Assembly (NCBI RefSeq): GCF_011386835.1
Contig: NC_088794.1
Coordinates: forward strand, 67,590,434-67,654,433
DNA: 64,000 bases
Direction of reading: 5' to 3'
From: Chrysemys picta bellii
Taxonomy: Eukaryota > Chordata > Testudines > Emydidae
Program-made: the position numbers and the translations under genes
Notes under the pieces: model-generated
The model's database searches: none
Told to the model about the DNA's origin: nothing
What the model saw: the letters and a program-made list of their open reading frames with translations, nothing else
Part shown: positions 22,401-29,622 of the stretch, piece after piece
Layout of the letters: each line of letters starts with the position of its first letter
Numbering within the stretch: position 1 is the first letter of the stretch

Positions 22401-25400
22401 TCTTCCTGCCCACCTATCTTCTCCGTTGCAGCTACTCCTTCCTTGCCAGGTCACCCAAAAGGCTCAGACATACTACCAAAGCCACTGCCCACTACAGACC
22501 TGCTGAGAACCATTGCACATTATTCCAGCCAGCTAATATGGCTCCTGCCATGTACCTGCCACCTTCCCATTCCCCTCCCATCCCCCCTTGCACAGAGGCA
22601 TACTGCCAAGGCAATTGCCACAGGATGGAGAGGGGCCTGCACCTATTTTATCTCTGCCTCTCATGGCAATATTCTGAATCCATTATTCAGATTCACCAGA
22701 CTGGCTTTTGCCTTTTGTGCCAGCTTCTGTTTTCATATGTGGAATGTTGGAGAGATTTCCTGGGTCACAGGAAAAGCAGTTTATGATTATAGGGAAAAAT
22801 TCGTCATTGGTGTAACTGCACTGAACTCAGCAGTTACATTGGGAATGAATTTAACCTATGCTGCTTTGTGCTTGTTTGCTTTTAAATTGTTAGGTTGTTC
22901 ACAGGAATTCTAATTCATGTACTATAGTCTAAGGTTTACAGCTTTTAGCGCTCTCATTTTGCACATGCTGGTGATGCTTCAACTCTTTAAGGAGCTAAGC
23001 ACAACTACTTGTTTTTTAAGCTTACTGCCTACCTCAACCCCCCCTCCCCCGCTCATAATCTCTTCCCAGTCCAAGATGTCGCTCTGTTCTTGAGTAGGAC
23101 ACCTGCCCTCTGTGTAAATACAGAATCACTGCTCAGACGCCAGGTCCACTCCTCATTTTGTCTAGTTGCAGAGGATAGATTGCCAATCACTTAACTAATG
23201 GGGCCAGCAATTGGAAGCATCAAAACTCCTCCCTCTCCACCTTACCCATGTACTTGCATTGAGAATGGGAAAAGGAAGACTTTTCCTGGGGGAACAAAAA
23301 GCATGAGGTGGCAGAGGAGGCAATAGATGAAGGTGGTTGAAGGCTGAGGGGGATTTTTTCTATCTGAGTGGAAGAGATAGCCACTAGCATATACCACACC
23401 TGTTAGAAAATTATTTGCAAATTTGTCTTGGGAATATTGAATTCCCTTTCCATCAACACTATTTGTTCCCTTTTTCTTTTCCTAAATAGTATGCAGTTTT
23501 TGCCTTAAAGTAGTATTCTGATTAACATTAGTATGTTCATGTGATTTGAAAATAATTATTCAGTGAGGAATCTACTACTTGGGAATGCCTGCAAGAAAGG
23601 GAAATTTGTCAGCTGTTTTGGTTGGTCTATTTTCTAATGATCCAACTGTACCATTATGTAAACTGATTTCCCTCAATGCAGAAGAACATGTTGATTTTTG
23701 TCTTGGCTATAAACTAGAGGCAAGATTAAATTGTACTGAGTTCTGAAACAGAGTTCAAAAAGGCAGTTAAGACCTTGAGGGATTTTTGCACTGACCTTTG
23801 ATTGTTTTCCACAATAATTGTTTCACTTAGAGTTTGGGGAAGACTGTACCTACTGTGTGGTCTTGGGGCCATTTGTGGCCCTTGATGCTCTAAATTGGGG
23901 TTATCTTGTGCTGGCTGGATCAGCCTCCAGGAGCTTTTCACCAGCTCAAGATGGTAGCACCTTCTGCTCGTGCCCCTTCTTGCCCTAGATGGCTCCCTGC
24001 ACCCAAGGGCCACTGGCACGTGGCATAGAGCTGGGGCACCTGAGATTCCCCATATGCAAGAGGGATTGCCACTTACGATGTTTAGTGTAAGTGCTTGGGA
24101 CAGAGCAAGGGCCAAGGCCCATCACATTGGTAAACAAAGTTTTTGAGAGAGCAGCAAAGAGTCCTGTGGCACCTTATAGACTAACAGATGTATTGGAGCA
24201 TGAGTTTTCGTGGGTGAATACCCACTTCGTCGGATGCATGTGCAAAGTTTTGGAGGACTCCAAGAGTATTACTTTGCATATATAGGTAAATAAATAAATA
24301 CAGAGAGAGAGAGAGCACACACATCTTACTGACTTTCAAAATGCACTAGATACATTCATTAAATAACCTTCATGACATCCATGTGATCTCCTATAGGAGT
24401 TCAGGTGGAGGGGATTTGAGGGAGTGTGGGAGCAATGATGCTGCTTAAGCTCAATCTCTCCTTGTGACAGATTTATGGTTTAAGTTGATTTACCTCTCAT
24501 TTCTTCATCTCCATGGCACAAAATGTAGAGTATAATTTTCTTCTGTGACTTCCCCAAAGTAACCCAGTGTGTCACTGGCAGGGCTGGGAACAGAAAACTT
24601 GTGGTGAAATCCTGCCCCTGTTTAAGTAAATAAATTGAGTTTGTTGGCTTTTTACAAAAGTGTTTCCTTGTAACTTTTTTTTTTTTAAAGAAGAAACATT
24701 GACAACTTAAAGTAACCCAGAGCTATTCCAAAGGGAGTGTTTGTGAATCGCATATTACAGGAACTTCGGGGTTTTGTTTTTGTTTGTTTGTTTGTTTTAA
24801 AGGAGTGGGGCAAATTTTTCAGGATAGATTTGAACAGCAAAGTGTTTCTGTTTCTTTGTACCAATGTGTTTATAAAAAGTATGGAGGTAAAAATAAAAGT
24901 TATTTAGGTGACCCTAATAAAAGCTCTGTTGAGTAGCAGAAAGACAATTAGGGCTTAATTATTTATTTTGTTTACACGGACTATTCCTGAGTGACCATTC
25001 TTCCTAGTAATTATCTCTTCAGGCTTAATTAATTCGTAAATAGCTTCAGCAGCACAGTTTACTTTCAACTGACCTATTTAGGAGTTCAGATGAGTGCTGC
25101 TGTTCGAGAAATAATGAGTTCTGTGCTTGTAATAGTGCTTAATTATGTAAGATTTTCAGTGATATTTTATTTTTCTTAATTCCTTGTCCTTTTTGTTGTG
25201 TTTCTTCTAGGTGCTTTTAAGCCCTGTGAATATTTACTGGGAAGCTGGATGATTCGACTTACTGTCTGGTTTATTTTTCTGGTTGCCTTGTTCTTCAACC
25301 TGCTTGTCATGTTAACGATATTTGCATCTTGTACTCCATTATCTTCCTCCAAACTGTTTATAGGCCTGATTTCTGTCTCTAATTTATTTATGGGAATCTA

Positions 25401-26487
25401 TACTGGTATATTAACTTTCCTGGATGCAGTCTCTTGGGGAAGATTTGCTGAATTTGGCATATGGTGGGAGACTGGCAGTGGTTGTAAAGTTGCTGGGTTT
25501 CTTGCAGTCTTTTCATCAGAAAGTGCCATTTTTTTCCTGATGTTGGCAGCTGTTGAACGAAGCTTCTCCGCAAAACAGATAATTAAAAATGGGAAAAGCA
25601 ATCATCTAAAACAATTCCAAATTGCTGCAATTTTTGCTTTCCTGTGTGCTATGGTAGCTGGATGCTTACCACTTTTCCATAAAGGGGAGTATTCAGCCTC
25701 ACCACTCTGCTTGCCCTTCCCCACGGGAGAAACACCTTCACTAGGGTTTACAGTAACTTTAGTGCTCCTAAACTCATTAGCATTTTTGCTAATGGCTATT
25801 ATCTATACTAAACTTTACTGCAACTTGGAAAAAGAGGACCTCTCAGAAAACACACAATCCAGCATGATTAAGCATGTCGCTTGGCTAATCTTCACCAATT
25901 GCATCTTTTTCTGTCCTGTTGCATTTTTCTCATTTGCACCACTGATCACTGCAATCTCTATCAGCCCTGAAATAATGAAGTCTGTTACTCTAATATTTTT
26001 CCCATTACCTGCTTGTCTGAATCCAGTCCTATACGTTTTTTTCAACCCAATGTTCAAGGAAGACTGGAAATTACTTAGACGGCATATCACCAAAAAAAAT
26101 GGAGCAGTGGCAATTGCTGTCAATACTCAAGGTGGCTGTGTGACACAGGATTTCTACTATGACTGTGGCATGTATTCACATTTGCAGGGTAACCTTACCA
26201 TGTGTGAATGTTGTGAATCACTTCTTTTATCCAAACCTGTACCATGCAAACACTTAATAAAATCACACAGTTGTCCTACACTGGCAGTGGTGCCTTGCCA
26301 ACGGCCAGATGGGTATTGGTCAGACTGTGGCACACAGTCTGCTCATTCTGATTATGCAGATGAGGATGACTCTTTTGTGTCGGACAGTTCAGACCAAGTG
26401 CAGGCCTGTGGTCGCGCATGTTTCTATCAAAGCAGAGGATTCCCTTTGGTTCGTTATGCCTACAATATACCAAGAATTAAAGACTGA
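7248..26487 (+). CDS. LGR4: LGR4, leucine-rich repeat-containing G-protein coupled receptor 4 (exons 5-18, 5' part outside window)
   Basis: Fourteen coding exons joined by GT/AG introns encode about 818 residues that I recognise as LGR4 from family knowledge: LRRs containing LRLDANHIT and [13 protein letters not shown], the hinge [10 protein letters not shown], and a 7TM domain beginning [17 protein letters not shown]. Mammalian LGR4 is about 950 residues, so roughly 133 N-terminal residues (signal peptide, LRRNT cap, LRR1-3) are encoded before the window. The family protein is a plasma-membrane receptor for R-spondins that raises Wnt signalling by keeping the ligases RNF43/ZNRF3 away from Frizzled. 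LRR introns are all phase 2; introns 16 and 17 are phase 1. Exons: 7248-7463, 8437-8508, 9864-9932, 10507-10578, 10671-10742, 11772-11840, 12638-12709, 14286-14351, 16311-16382, 18136-18207, 18530-18655, 20678-20799, 21889-21969, 25211-26487. No frameshift or internal stop was seen, so the gene looks functional. Confidence 0.97.
7464..8436. other. LGR4 intron 5
   Basis: Ordinary intron. A stretch at about 7870-8050 beginning ctagagctgggccaaa resembles a low-copy interspersed repeat, but I cannot name it. No coding signal. Confidence 0.4.
8437..8508 (+). CDS. LGR4: LGR4 exon 6: LRR7
   Basis: A 72-nt exon encodes [20 protein letters not shown] followed by LETL. Acceptor ctttag, donor gtaagt, phase 2 on both sides. 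It is a single LRR unit matching the LGR4 family. Confidence 0.96.
8509..9863. other. LGR4 intron 6
   Basis: AT-rich intron with no confident repeat. The segment 8952-9000 (gaaatcctggccccactgaa) resembles one arm of the short foldback repeats seen elsewhere in this window. Confidence 0.45.
9864..9932 (+). CDS. LGR4: LGR4 exon 7: LRR8
   Basis: A 69-nt exon encodes [20 protein letters not shown] followed by LKEL. Acceptor ctactag, donor gtgagt, phase 2. The unit is one residue shorter than the standard 24-residue repeat, as in mammalian LGR4. Confidence 0.96.
9933..10506. other. LGR4 intron 7 with a foldback-type repeat
   Basis: Positions 10341-10410 (ggtctgatccttcagttgtg ... ttgcaggattgagctctga) look like a decayed copy of the ~70-bp palindromic repeat family. 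The remainder is unassigned. Confidence 0.45.
10507..10578 (+). CDS. LGR4: LGR4 exon 8: LRR9
   Basis: A 72-nt exon encodes [20 protein letters not shown] followed by LRTI. Acceptor tttttag, donor gtaagt. The next intron is only 92 bp long. Confidence 0.96.
10671..10742 (+). CDS. LGR4: LGR4 exon 9: LRR10
   Basis: A 72-nt exon encodes [20 protein letters not shown] followed by LHSL. Acceptor attcctcag, donor gtaagt, phase 2. Confidence 0.96.
10743..11771. other. LGR4 intron 9
   Basis: Unassigned intron. Positions 10985-11030 resemble a foldback repeat arm (cccactgaagccagtggagcc). A C-tract lies at 11711-11720. Confidence 0.4.
11772..11840 (+). CDS. LGR4: LGR4 exon 10: LRR11
   Basis: A 69-nt exon encodes [20 protein letters not shown] followed by ESL. 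It is the irregular repeat that lacks the usual xxLxLxxN pattern, as in mammalian LGR4. Acceptor atttag, donor gtaagt. Confidence 0.95.
11931..12060 (+). repeat. MIR-like SINE remnant
   Basis: agtgtggcttagtgaacagg and gaagccaggagatcttgatt resemble the tRNA-derived head of MIR-type SINEs. The match is by eye and weak. Confidence 0.35.
12068..12578 (+). mobile_element. CR1 LINE 3' fragment, sense
   Basis: The sequence from gaggcttcagctggagtaca to ggtcccttccagccctacat is the familiar amniote CR1 3' end, encoding the RT tail and 3'UTR, with decay. It lies in LGR4 intron 10 in the gene's orientation. Confidence 0.85.
12638..12709 (+). CDS. LGR4: LGR4 exon 11: LRR12
   Basis: A 72-nt exon encodes [20 protein letters not shown] followed by LRTL. 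Acceptor aacacag, donor gtaagt, phase 2. Confidence 0.96.
12710..14285. other. LGR4 intron 11
   Basis: About 1.6 kb with no recognised repeat or exon. Short open frames here have no splice context. Confidence 0.45.
14286..14351 (+). CDS. LGR4: LGR4 exon 12: LRR13
   Basis: A 66-nt exon, the shortest repeat here, encodes [20 protein letters not shown] followed by EI. Acceptor tttcaag, donor gtaagt. Confidence 0.95.
14352..16310. other. LGR4 intron 12 with old interspersed repeats
   Basis: Positions 14461-14600 (gccagaagagaatcttatga, then tctgaccccctgtataac) match in style the repeat at 34125-34240. Positions 15228-15300 (ttagattgtgaattcttcag, then cagggaatatatta) resemble a widespread SINE-like 3' module. 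Positions 14655-15150 are pyrimidine-rich without a clear assignment. Confidence 0.45.
16311..16382 (+). CDS. LGR4: LGR4 exon 13: LRR14
   Basis: A 72-nt exon encodes [20 protein letters not shown] followed by LRIL. The acceptor lies after a C-rich tract (ccccccccccttgcattccag), donor gtaagt. Confidence 0.95.
16560..16870. mobile_element. hAT MITE copy 1 (311 bp)
   Basis: Ends are cagtggtaggcaacc and ggctgccgacccctg, near inverted repeats. The 8-bp duplication ATCTATAC flanks it at 16552-16559 and 16871-16878. The interior shares tttaatttaattttaaatga and gagtgaataaatgaaga with the copies at 49686, 54305 and 63699. Confidence 0.92.
17113..17465. repeat. Probable interspersed repeat with C-rich tract
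   Basis: The segment starting cagttgccaactttcatg, with repeated caagcc words, a ctctctcttccccccccc tract and an A-run, looks like a decayed transposon copy. I could not define its ends or its family. Confidence 0.35.
17808..17915 (-). repeat. SINE-like module, antisense
   Basis: attgtgttgtacagatataa and cagagagcttatgttctca resemble the reverse complement of the common module seen at 15228-15300. Identification is by eye. Confidence 0.4.
18136..18207 (+). CDS. LGR4: LGR4 exon 14: LRR15
   Basis: A 72-nt exon encodes [20 protein letters not shown] followed by ITNL. Acceptor aattgcag, donor gtaagt, phase 2. Confidence 0.95.
18208..18529. other. LGR4 intron 14
   Basis: A 322-bp intron. An ACACACAC tract lies near 18341. 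Nothing else was recognised. Confidence 0.5.
18530..18655 (+). CDS. LGR4: LGR4 exon 15: LRR16-LRR17
   Basis: A 126-nt exon carries the last full repeat, beginning [18 protein letters not shown], and the capping repeat [18 protein letters not shown]. Acceptor cctttcag, donor gtatgt, phase 2 within an Arg codon. Confidence 0.96.
18656..20677. other. LGR4 intron 15 with a foldback repeat and an antisense MIR
   Basis: Positions 19086-19156 form a palindrome (ggcctgatccaaaagc against gctttggaacagacc, with a central caatggaaacactctcattg). Positions 19210-19345 (gatggggaaactgaggcaaa, then cttgcccaagacc) are an antisense MIR SINE. The rest is unassigned. Confidence 0.6.
20678..20799 (+). CDS. LGR4: LGR4 exon 16: LRRCT cysteine cap and hinge start
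   Basis: A 122-nt exon encodes [20 protein letters not shown] and the start of the variable hinge ([18 protein letters not shown]). The Cys-Cys and Gly-Cys residues are the conserved C-terminal LRR cap cysteines of LGR4-6. Acceptor tatttcag, donor gtgagt, ending phase 1. Confidence 0.95.
20800..21888. other. LGR4 intron 16 with a hAT-like end
   Basis: Positions 21231-21246 (caatagttctcaacct) resemble a hAT terminal repeat. The matching right end was not found, so this is probably a decayed copy. The following 400 bp are GC-richer than their surroundings. Confidence 0.4.
21889..21969 (+). CDS. LGR4: LGR4 exon 17: hinge linker
   Basis: An 81-nt exon encodes [20 protein letters not shown] followed by HCTPTTG. 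This acidic linker ends with the hinge cysteine of the conserved HCTP motif. Acceptor ttactcag, donor gtaatt, phase 1 on both sides. The N-terminal half is the most divergent part of the protein compared with mammals. Confidence 0.93.
21970..25210. other. LGR4 intron 17
   Basis: This 3.2-kb intron carries a foldback-type repeat (22078-22155), a Penelope 3' fragment (24148-24240), a TAAA/GA microsatellite (24284-24316) and a MIR-like scrap (24550-24600). The 217-codon open frame at 22260-22913 has no sequence resemblance that I recognise. Confidence 0.5.
24148..24240 (-). mobile_element. Penelope-like element 3'-end fragment
   Basis: gtcctgtggcaccttataga and cccacttcgtcggatgcat match the 3' end of the larger Penelope-like copy at 48317 in the same orientation. 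Confidence 0.6.
25211..26487 (+). CDS. LGR4: LGR4 exon 18: 7TM domain and cytoplasmic tail, stop codon
   Basis: This large terminal exon starts after gtttcttctag with [10 protein letters not shown] and ends at TGA 26485-26487. Seven hydrophobic segments are visible at about 25250-25325, 25351-25422, 25486-25554, 25618-25677, 25744-25815, 25876-25938 and 25969-26043. The third ends in ERS rather than DRY, as is typical of LGR4. The seventh carries NPVLY (about 26020-26034), the NPxxY-type motif. Cysteines in GSGCKVAG and ASPLCLPF are placed for the usual extracellular disulfide. The tail of about 145 residues ends with the conserved [20 protein letters not shown]. Confidence 0.97.
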
Positions 26488-27664
26488 AAGGCTTTGCTGT
26501 AAGCTGTTCTCATAAGGAAGAAGTACAATGTTTCGTAGACCATACCTGTTCTGACCTTTCAACCAGGAAGCACTTTTGTACTCATTGTGTGGTGTCACTT
26601 GTAAAGAAGGGAAGTGGACAGTAAGTTTCTTGAGCCATACATTTGAGGGAGGGAAAAGTTGCCAACTGTAAATAATGGGTAAACCAAAACTTGTAACCCA
26701 ATATTTTTATTCTTTCCAAGCAATACTGGTTTCTTTTATACAGTTTTTATGTGCTAAAGGTCTGTTTCCATGTTGAACTCCAATTGTATTTTGCTTCTAC
26801 TGTTGTGTGAGGCAAGTTCTGTCAAGCTTTCTGGTTAAGCACAATATAAGGGACAGCTGTTAATATTAAGAAATTATTTTTAAATGTGATTTTCTGTAAT
26901 TAAGAAAAAATTGTTGCTAGCTTTGTATAGTATTTTCAGCATTAATCTCAGGATGACTTACTGCAGGGCCAAAAGAAGGGACTACGTCTCCCATACAGAA
27001 CTGTGAGAGCAATATAGGTATAACATTTTTGTTTTTTATATTTCAAACTAAGATTTGATCTTAATAAGATAACTATTTTTTATTTAAAAAAATCTTTTAT
27101 CCCTCAAGATCTGCAGACTGTATGAAATAAGAATATTAACAGTTGTCGGGAGCGGTAGAACTGAATATGGTTTTCAGTGGAGACACACTGCTTCAGGTGA
27201 AAACCATAGTACCATTCTTCAGTATTATGTAAGGTCATACTACCAGAAGGAATTACCATGGGCTAGACAGTGTATATCGTCAGTGCTGTCTGTGTGTGAG
27301 GTTAGCATGCTTATTTAGAAAGAGACAGAGAGAAGCTAAAATATTTTGCAGCCCTATTCACTGTTAGTAATAGTGCTTATACACACAATGATGTCTCTGA
27401 GCATCTTGAGACTTTACCAAAAGGGGTGGCAATGAAAAGCGGTTTTGCAATATAGAAACTTCTGCATCTCTGCCAATTATTTCTCTCCAAGTAAAGTACA
27501 ATGTGGTGAGATGGACTAATTTTCATGTAAATTGGTGAATTAATTTAAAAATTTTTCTTAAGCATCTAAGACCCAAGTATCACTTAATTACCATCAATTA
27601 TCCTTTAATCTGTACTTAGTTTGAAGTTTGATCAACATAAAGTTATGAATGCATGATCAAAGTA

Positions 27665-27838
27665 CACCTCTACCCCGATATAACACGAATTCGGATATAA
27701 CGCGGTAAAGCAGTGCTCCAAGGGGGCAGGGCTGCGCACTCTGGCAGATCAAAGCAAGTTCGATATAACGCGGTTTCACCTATAACGCAGTAAGATTTTT
27801 TTGGCTCCCGAGGACGGCATTATATCAGGGTAGAGGTG
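27665..27838. mobile_element. Tc/mariner-type MITE copy A (174 bp) in the LGR4 3'UTR
   Basis: Ends CACCTCTACCCCGATATAAC and the inverse TTATATCAGGGTAGAGGTG are flanked by TA on both sides (27663-27664, 27839-27840). The interior repeats gatataacgcggt, giving further internal symmetry. It is related to copy B at 60750. Confidence 0.88.
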
Positions 27839-28145
27839 TAATTATATAAGTTTCTTGAACAATATGCTGAATCAATAGCAAATCCACTGCCATACCAGTT
27901 ACTCTGGAAATGTTCTTGTTAAGATTTAAGCTAGATTGCTATTTTGAGAATTAAACTGTACATACTGTGCATATAATGAATTTTTATCTTTGTATTGTAA
28001 ATTATTTGATAGAACACATGATGGGAAATATGGCTTCAGTTCATTTTGTTAATTAAAGCTACCTCCTAAACTATAGTGGCTGCCAGTAATTGTGGTTTAT
28101 ATACTTTTTGCATTGTAAATAGACATGGTTGTACATTGTCACTGT

Positions 28146-28151
28146 AATAAA
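28146..28151 (+). terminator. Candidate LGR4 polyadenylation signal AATAAA
   Basis: The canonical hexamer lies in cactgtaataaaacag, about 1.66 kb after the LGR4 stop. An ATTAAA variant lies about 90 bp upstream, near 28053. No cleavage-site data are available. Confidence 0.5.
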
Positions 28152-28171
28152 ACAGAATCCTTGTATATCAA

Positions 28172-28930
28172 ATCATGTAGTTTGTACAAAATATTGGGAG
28201 GGTTTCATTTACTGTATGCTGTAATTTTTGTAAGCCAAACTATTCAAGTAAAAACAAACAAAAAACAGAAAAGAAAATCATCCCAGAGTTTTAGCTTTCT
28301 TATAGTTATATTACTCATAAATATTTCATCTTAAGTTGGCATGGAGTGTCTCACTAAAAGCAAATAGGGTACATGGATATTGCTAGAAATCACACTTCTT
28401 AAAAAATGCATAAGATCTTGGAAAAGTTCCAGATGCACAAAATCAGCATGGGAAATTATGCTCATAAATATGCTGACAGATACAGTGTATTACCTATGGT
28501 TGGAGTTTTGGAAAGAGATGTGCCAACAGAATAACAGAGTTGCCAGTTTAAATGTGAATTTATGAACTAAACTTAATGCTGTAGACTTGCTGTAGACTTG
28601 CAGCATCCGGAGAAGCGTTTGGCTTTTTACAAAGCACTCTTCATTGTGAAGTATAGAATTTAAACCCAAAGGTACCTGTACATTTTTAGTATGACTTGGA
28701 AGATCATCCAGATGCCAAATATTTATTTTTTAAAACCCATCATTTCATTGCCAAGATGCAGGTTGTTTGAGCCACTATTATGTGAGAATGCACAATCTGT
28801 TTAACATTCCTTCTGTTGGCAATGTAGCAGCAGTTAAATAACTGTTTGAAGTATATGTAGCTACTTTCAGCTCTATTTGAAAAGAGGAAAATAAGTTTCA
28901 AATGGAAAAATACAATCAGGGAAAGATATC
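28172..28930. other. Intergenic DNA after LGR4
   Basis: AT-rich with no repeat or gene recognised. A longer LGR4 3'UTR could extend here. Confidence 0.4.
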
Positions 28931-29126
28931 AGAGGGGTAGCCGTGTTAGTCTGAATCTGTAAAAAGCAACAGAGGGTCCTGTGGCACTTACTTACTGATT
29001 TATACCTGCCTCTGGAGATTTCCATTACTTGCATCTGAAGAAGTGAGGTTCTTACCCACGAAAGCTTATGCTCCCAATACTTCTGTTAGTCTTAAAGGTG
29101 CCACAGGACCCTCTGTTGCTTTTTAA
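28931..29126. mobile_element. Penelope-like fragment with terminal inverted arms
   Basis: Starts agaggggtagccgtgttagt. A 26-bp segment at 28962-28987 (aaaagcaacagagggtcctg...) is repeated in inverted form at 29098-29123. Between them, cttacccacgaaagcttatg is a word typical of reptile Penelope-like 3' regions. Confidence 0.6.
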
Positions 29127-29161
29127 TCAGGGAAAGAAAAACTATCAAGCTTCCAATAGGA

Positions 29162-29390
29162 CAGTGATTCTCAATTTTTTGTACTGGTGACCTCTTTCAC
29201 ATAGCAAGCCTCTAAGTGTGACTCTTCCCCCCCCCCCCCCCCAATATAAAAACACTTTTTATAAATTTAACACCATTATAAATGCTGCAGGCAAAGCGAG
29301 GTTTGGGGTGGAGACAGACAGCTCATGACCCCCCATGTAATAACTTTGTGACCCCCTGAGGGGTCCCAACCCCCAATTTGAGAACCCCTG
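29162..29390. mobile_element. hAT-type MITE (229 bp)
   Basis: cagtgattctcaa at the left and ttgagaacccctg at the right are inverted ends. The flanking octamers (caatagga / ccttaggg) agree at 5 of 8 bases, so this is an older insertion. It includes a poly-C tract at 29228-29242. Confidence 0.7.
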
Positions 29391-29490
29391 CCTTAGGGTA
29401 TAGAGCAACAAAATGTTTTTTTAAAAAATCAGTCTTTATTAAATATTGATACCTTTCTTTAAAGTGTTACTAAAATAGTCAGATACTGTT

Positions 29491-29612
29491 AGGATGACCA
29501 GATAGCAAGTGTGAAAAATCGGGACAGGGGGTGGGGAATGATAGGAGCCTATATAGGAAAAAGCCCCAAATATCAGGACTGTCCCTATAAAATTGGGACA
29601 TCTGGTCACCCT
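29491..29612. mobile_element. 122-bp MITE with a perfect 10-bp target duplication
   Basis: The ends AGGATGACCAGA and TCTGGTCACCCT are inverted repeats with one mismatch. The direct repeat AGATACTGTT flanks it at 29481-29490 and 29613-29622. Duplications of 9-10 bp are typical of MULE (Mutator-like) transposition rather than hAT (8 bp) or mariner (TA). Confidence 0.85.
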
Positions 29613-29622
29613 AGATACTGTT

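Larger units (their letters stand above)
26488..28170 (+). other. LGR4: Predicted LGR4 3' untranslated region
   Basis: AT-rich sequence follows the LGR4 stop codon without another exon signal. AATAAA at 28146-28151 sits about 1.66 kb after the stop, a plausible 3'UTR length for this gene. The region contains a 174-bp TA-flanked MITE (27665-27838). The 3' boundary is inferred from the signal only. Confidence 0.6.

Noticed and set aside
22260..22913. 217-codon open frame on + in LGR4 intron 17
   Set aside because: No recognisable domain, no splice signals joining it to LGR4, and composition like the surrounding intron. It is probably a chance frame.
24284..24316. CRISPR-like or regulatory direct repeats
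   Set aside because: Simple TAAA and GA microsatellite.
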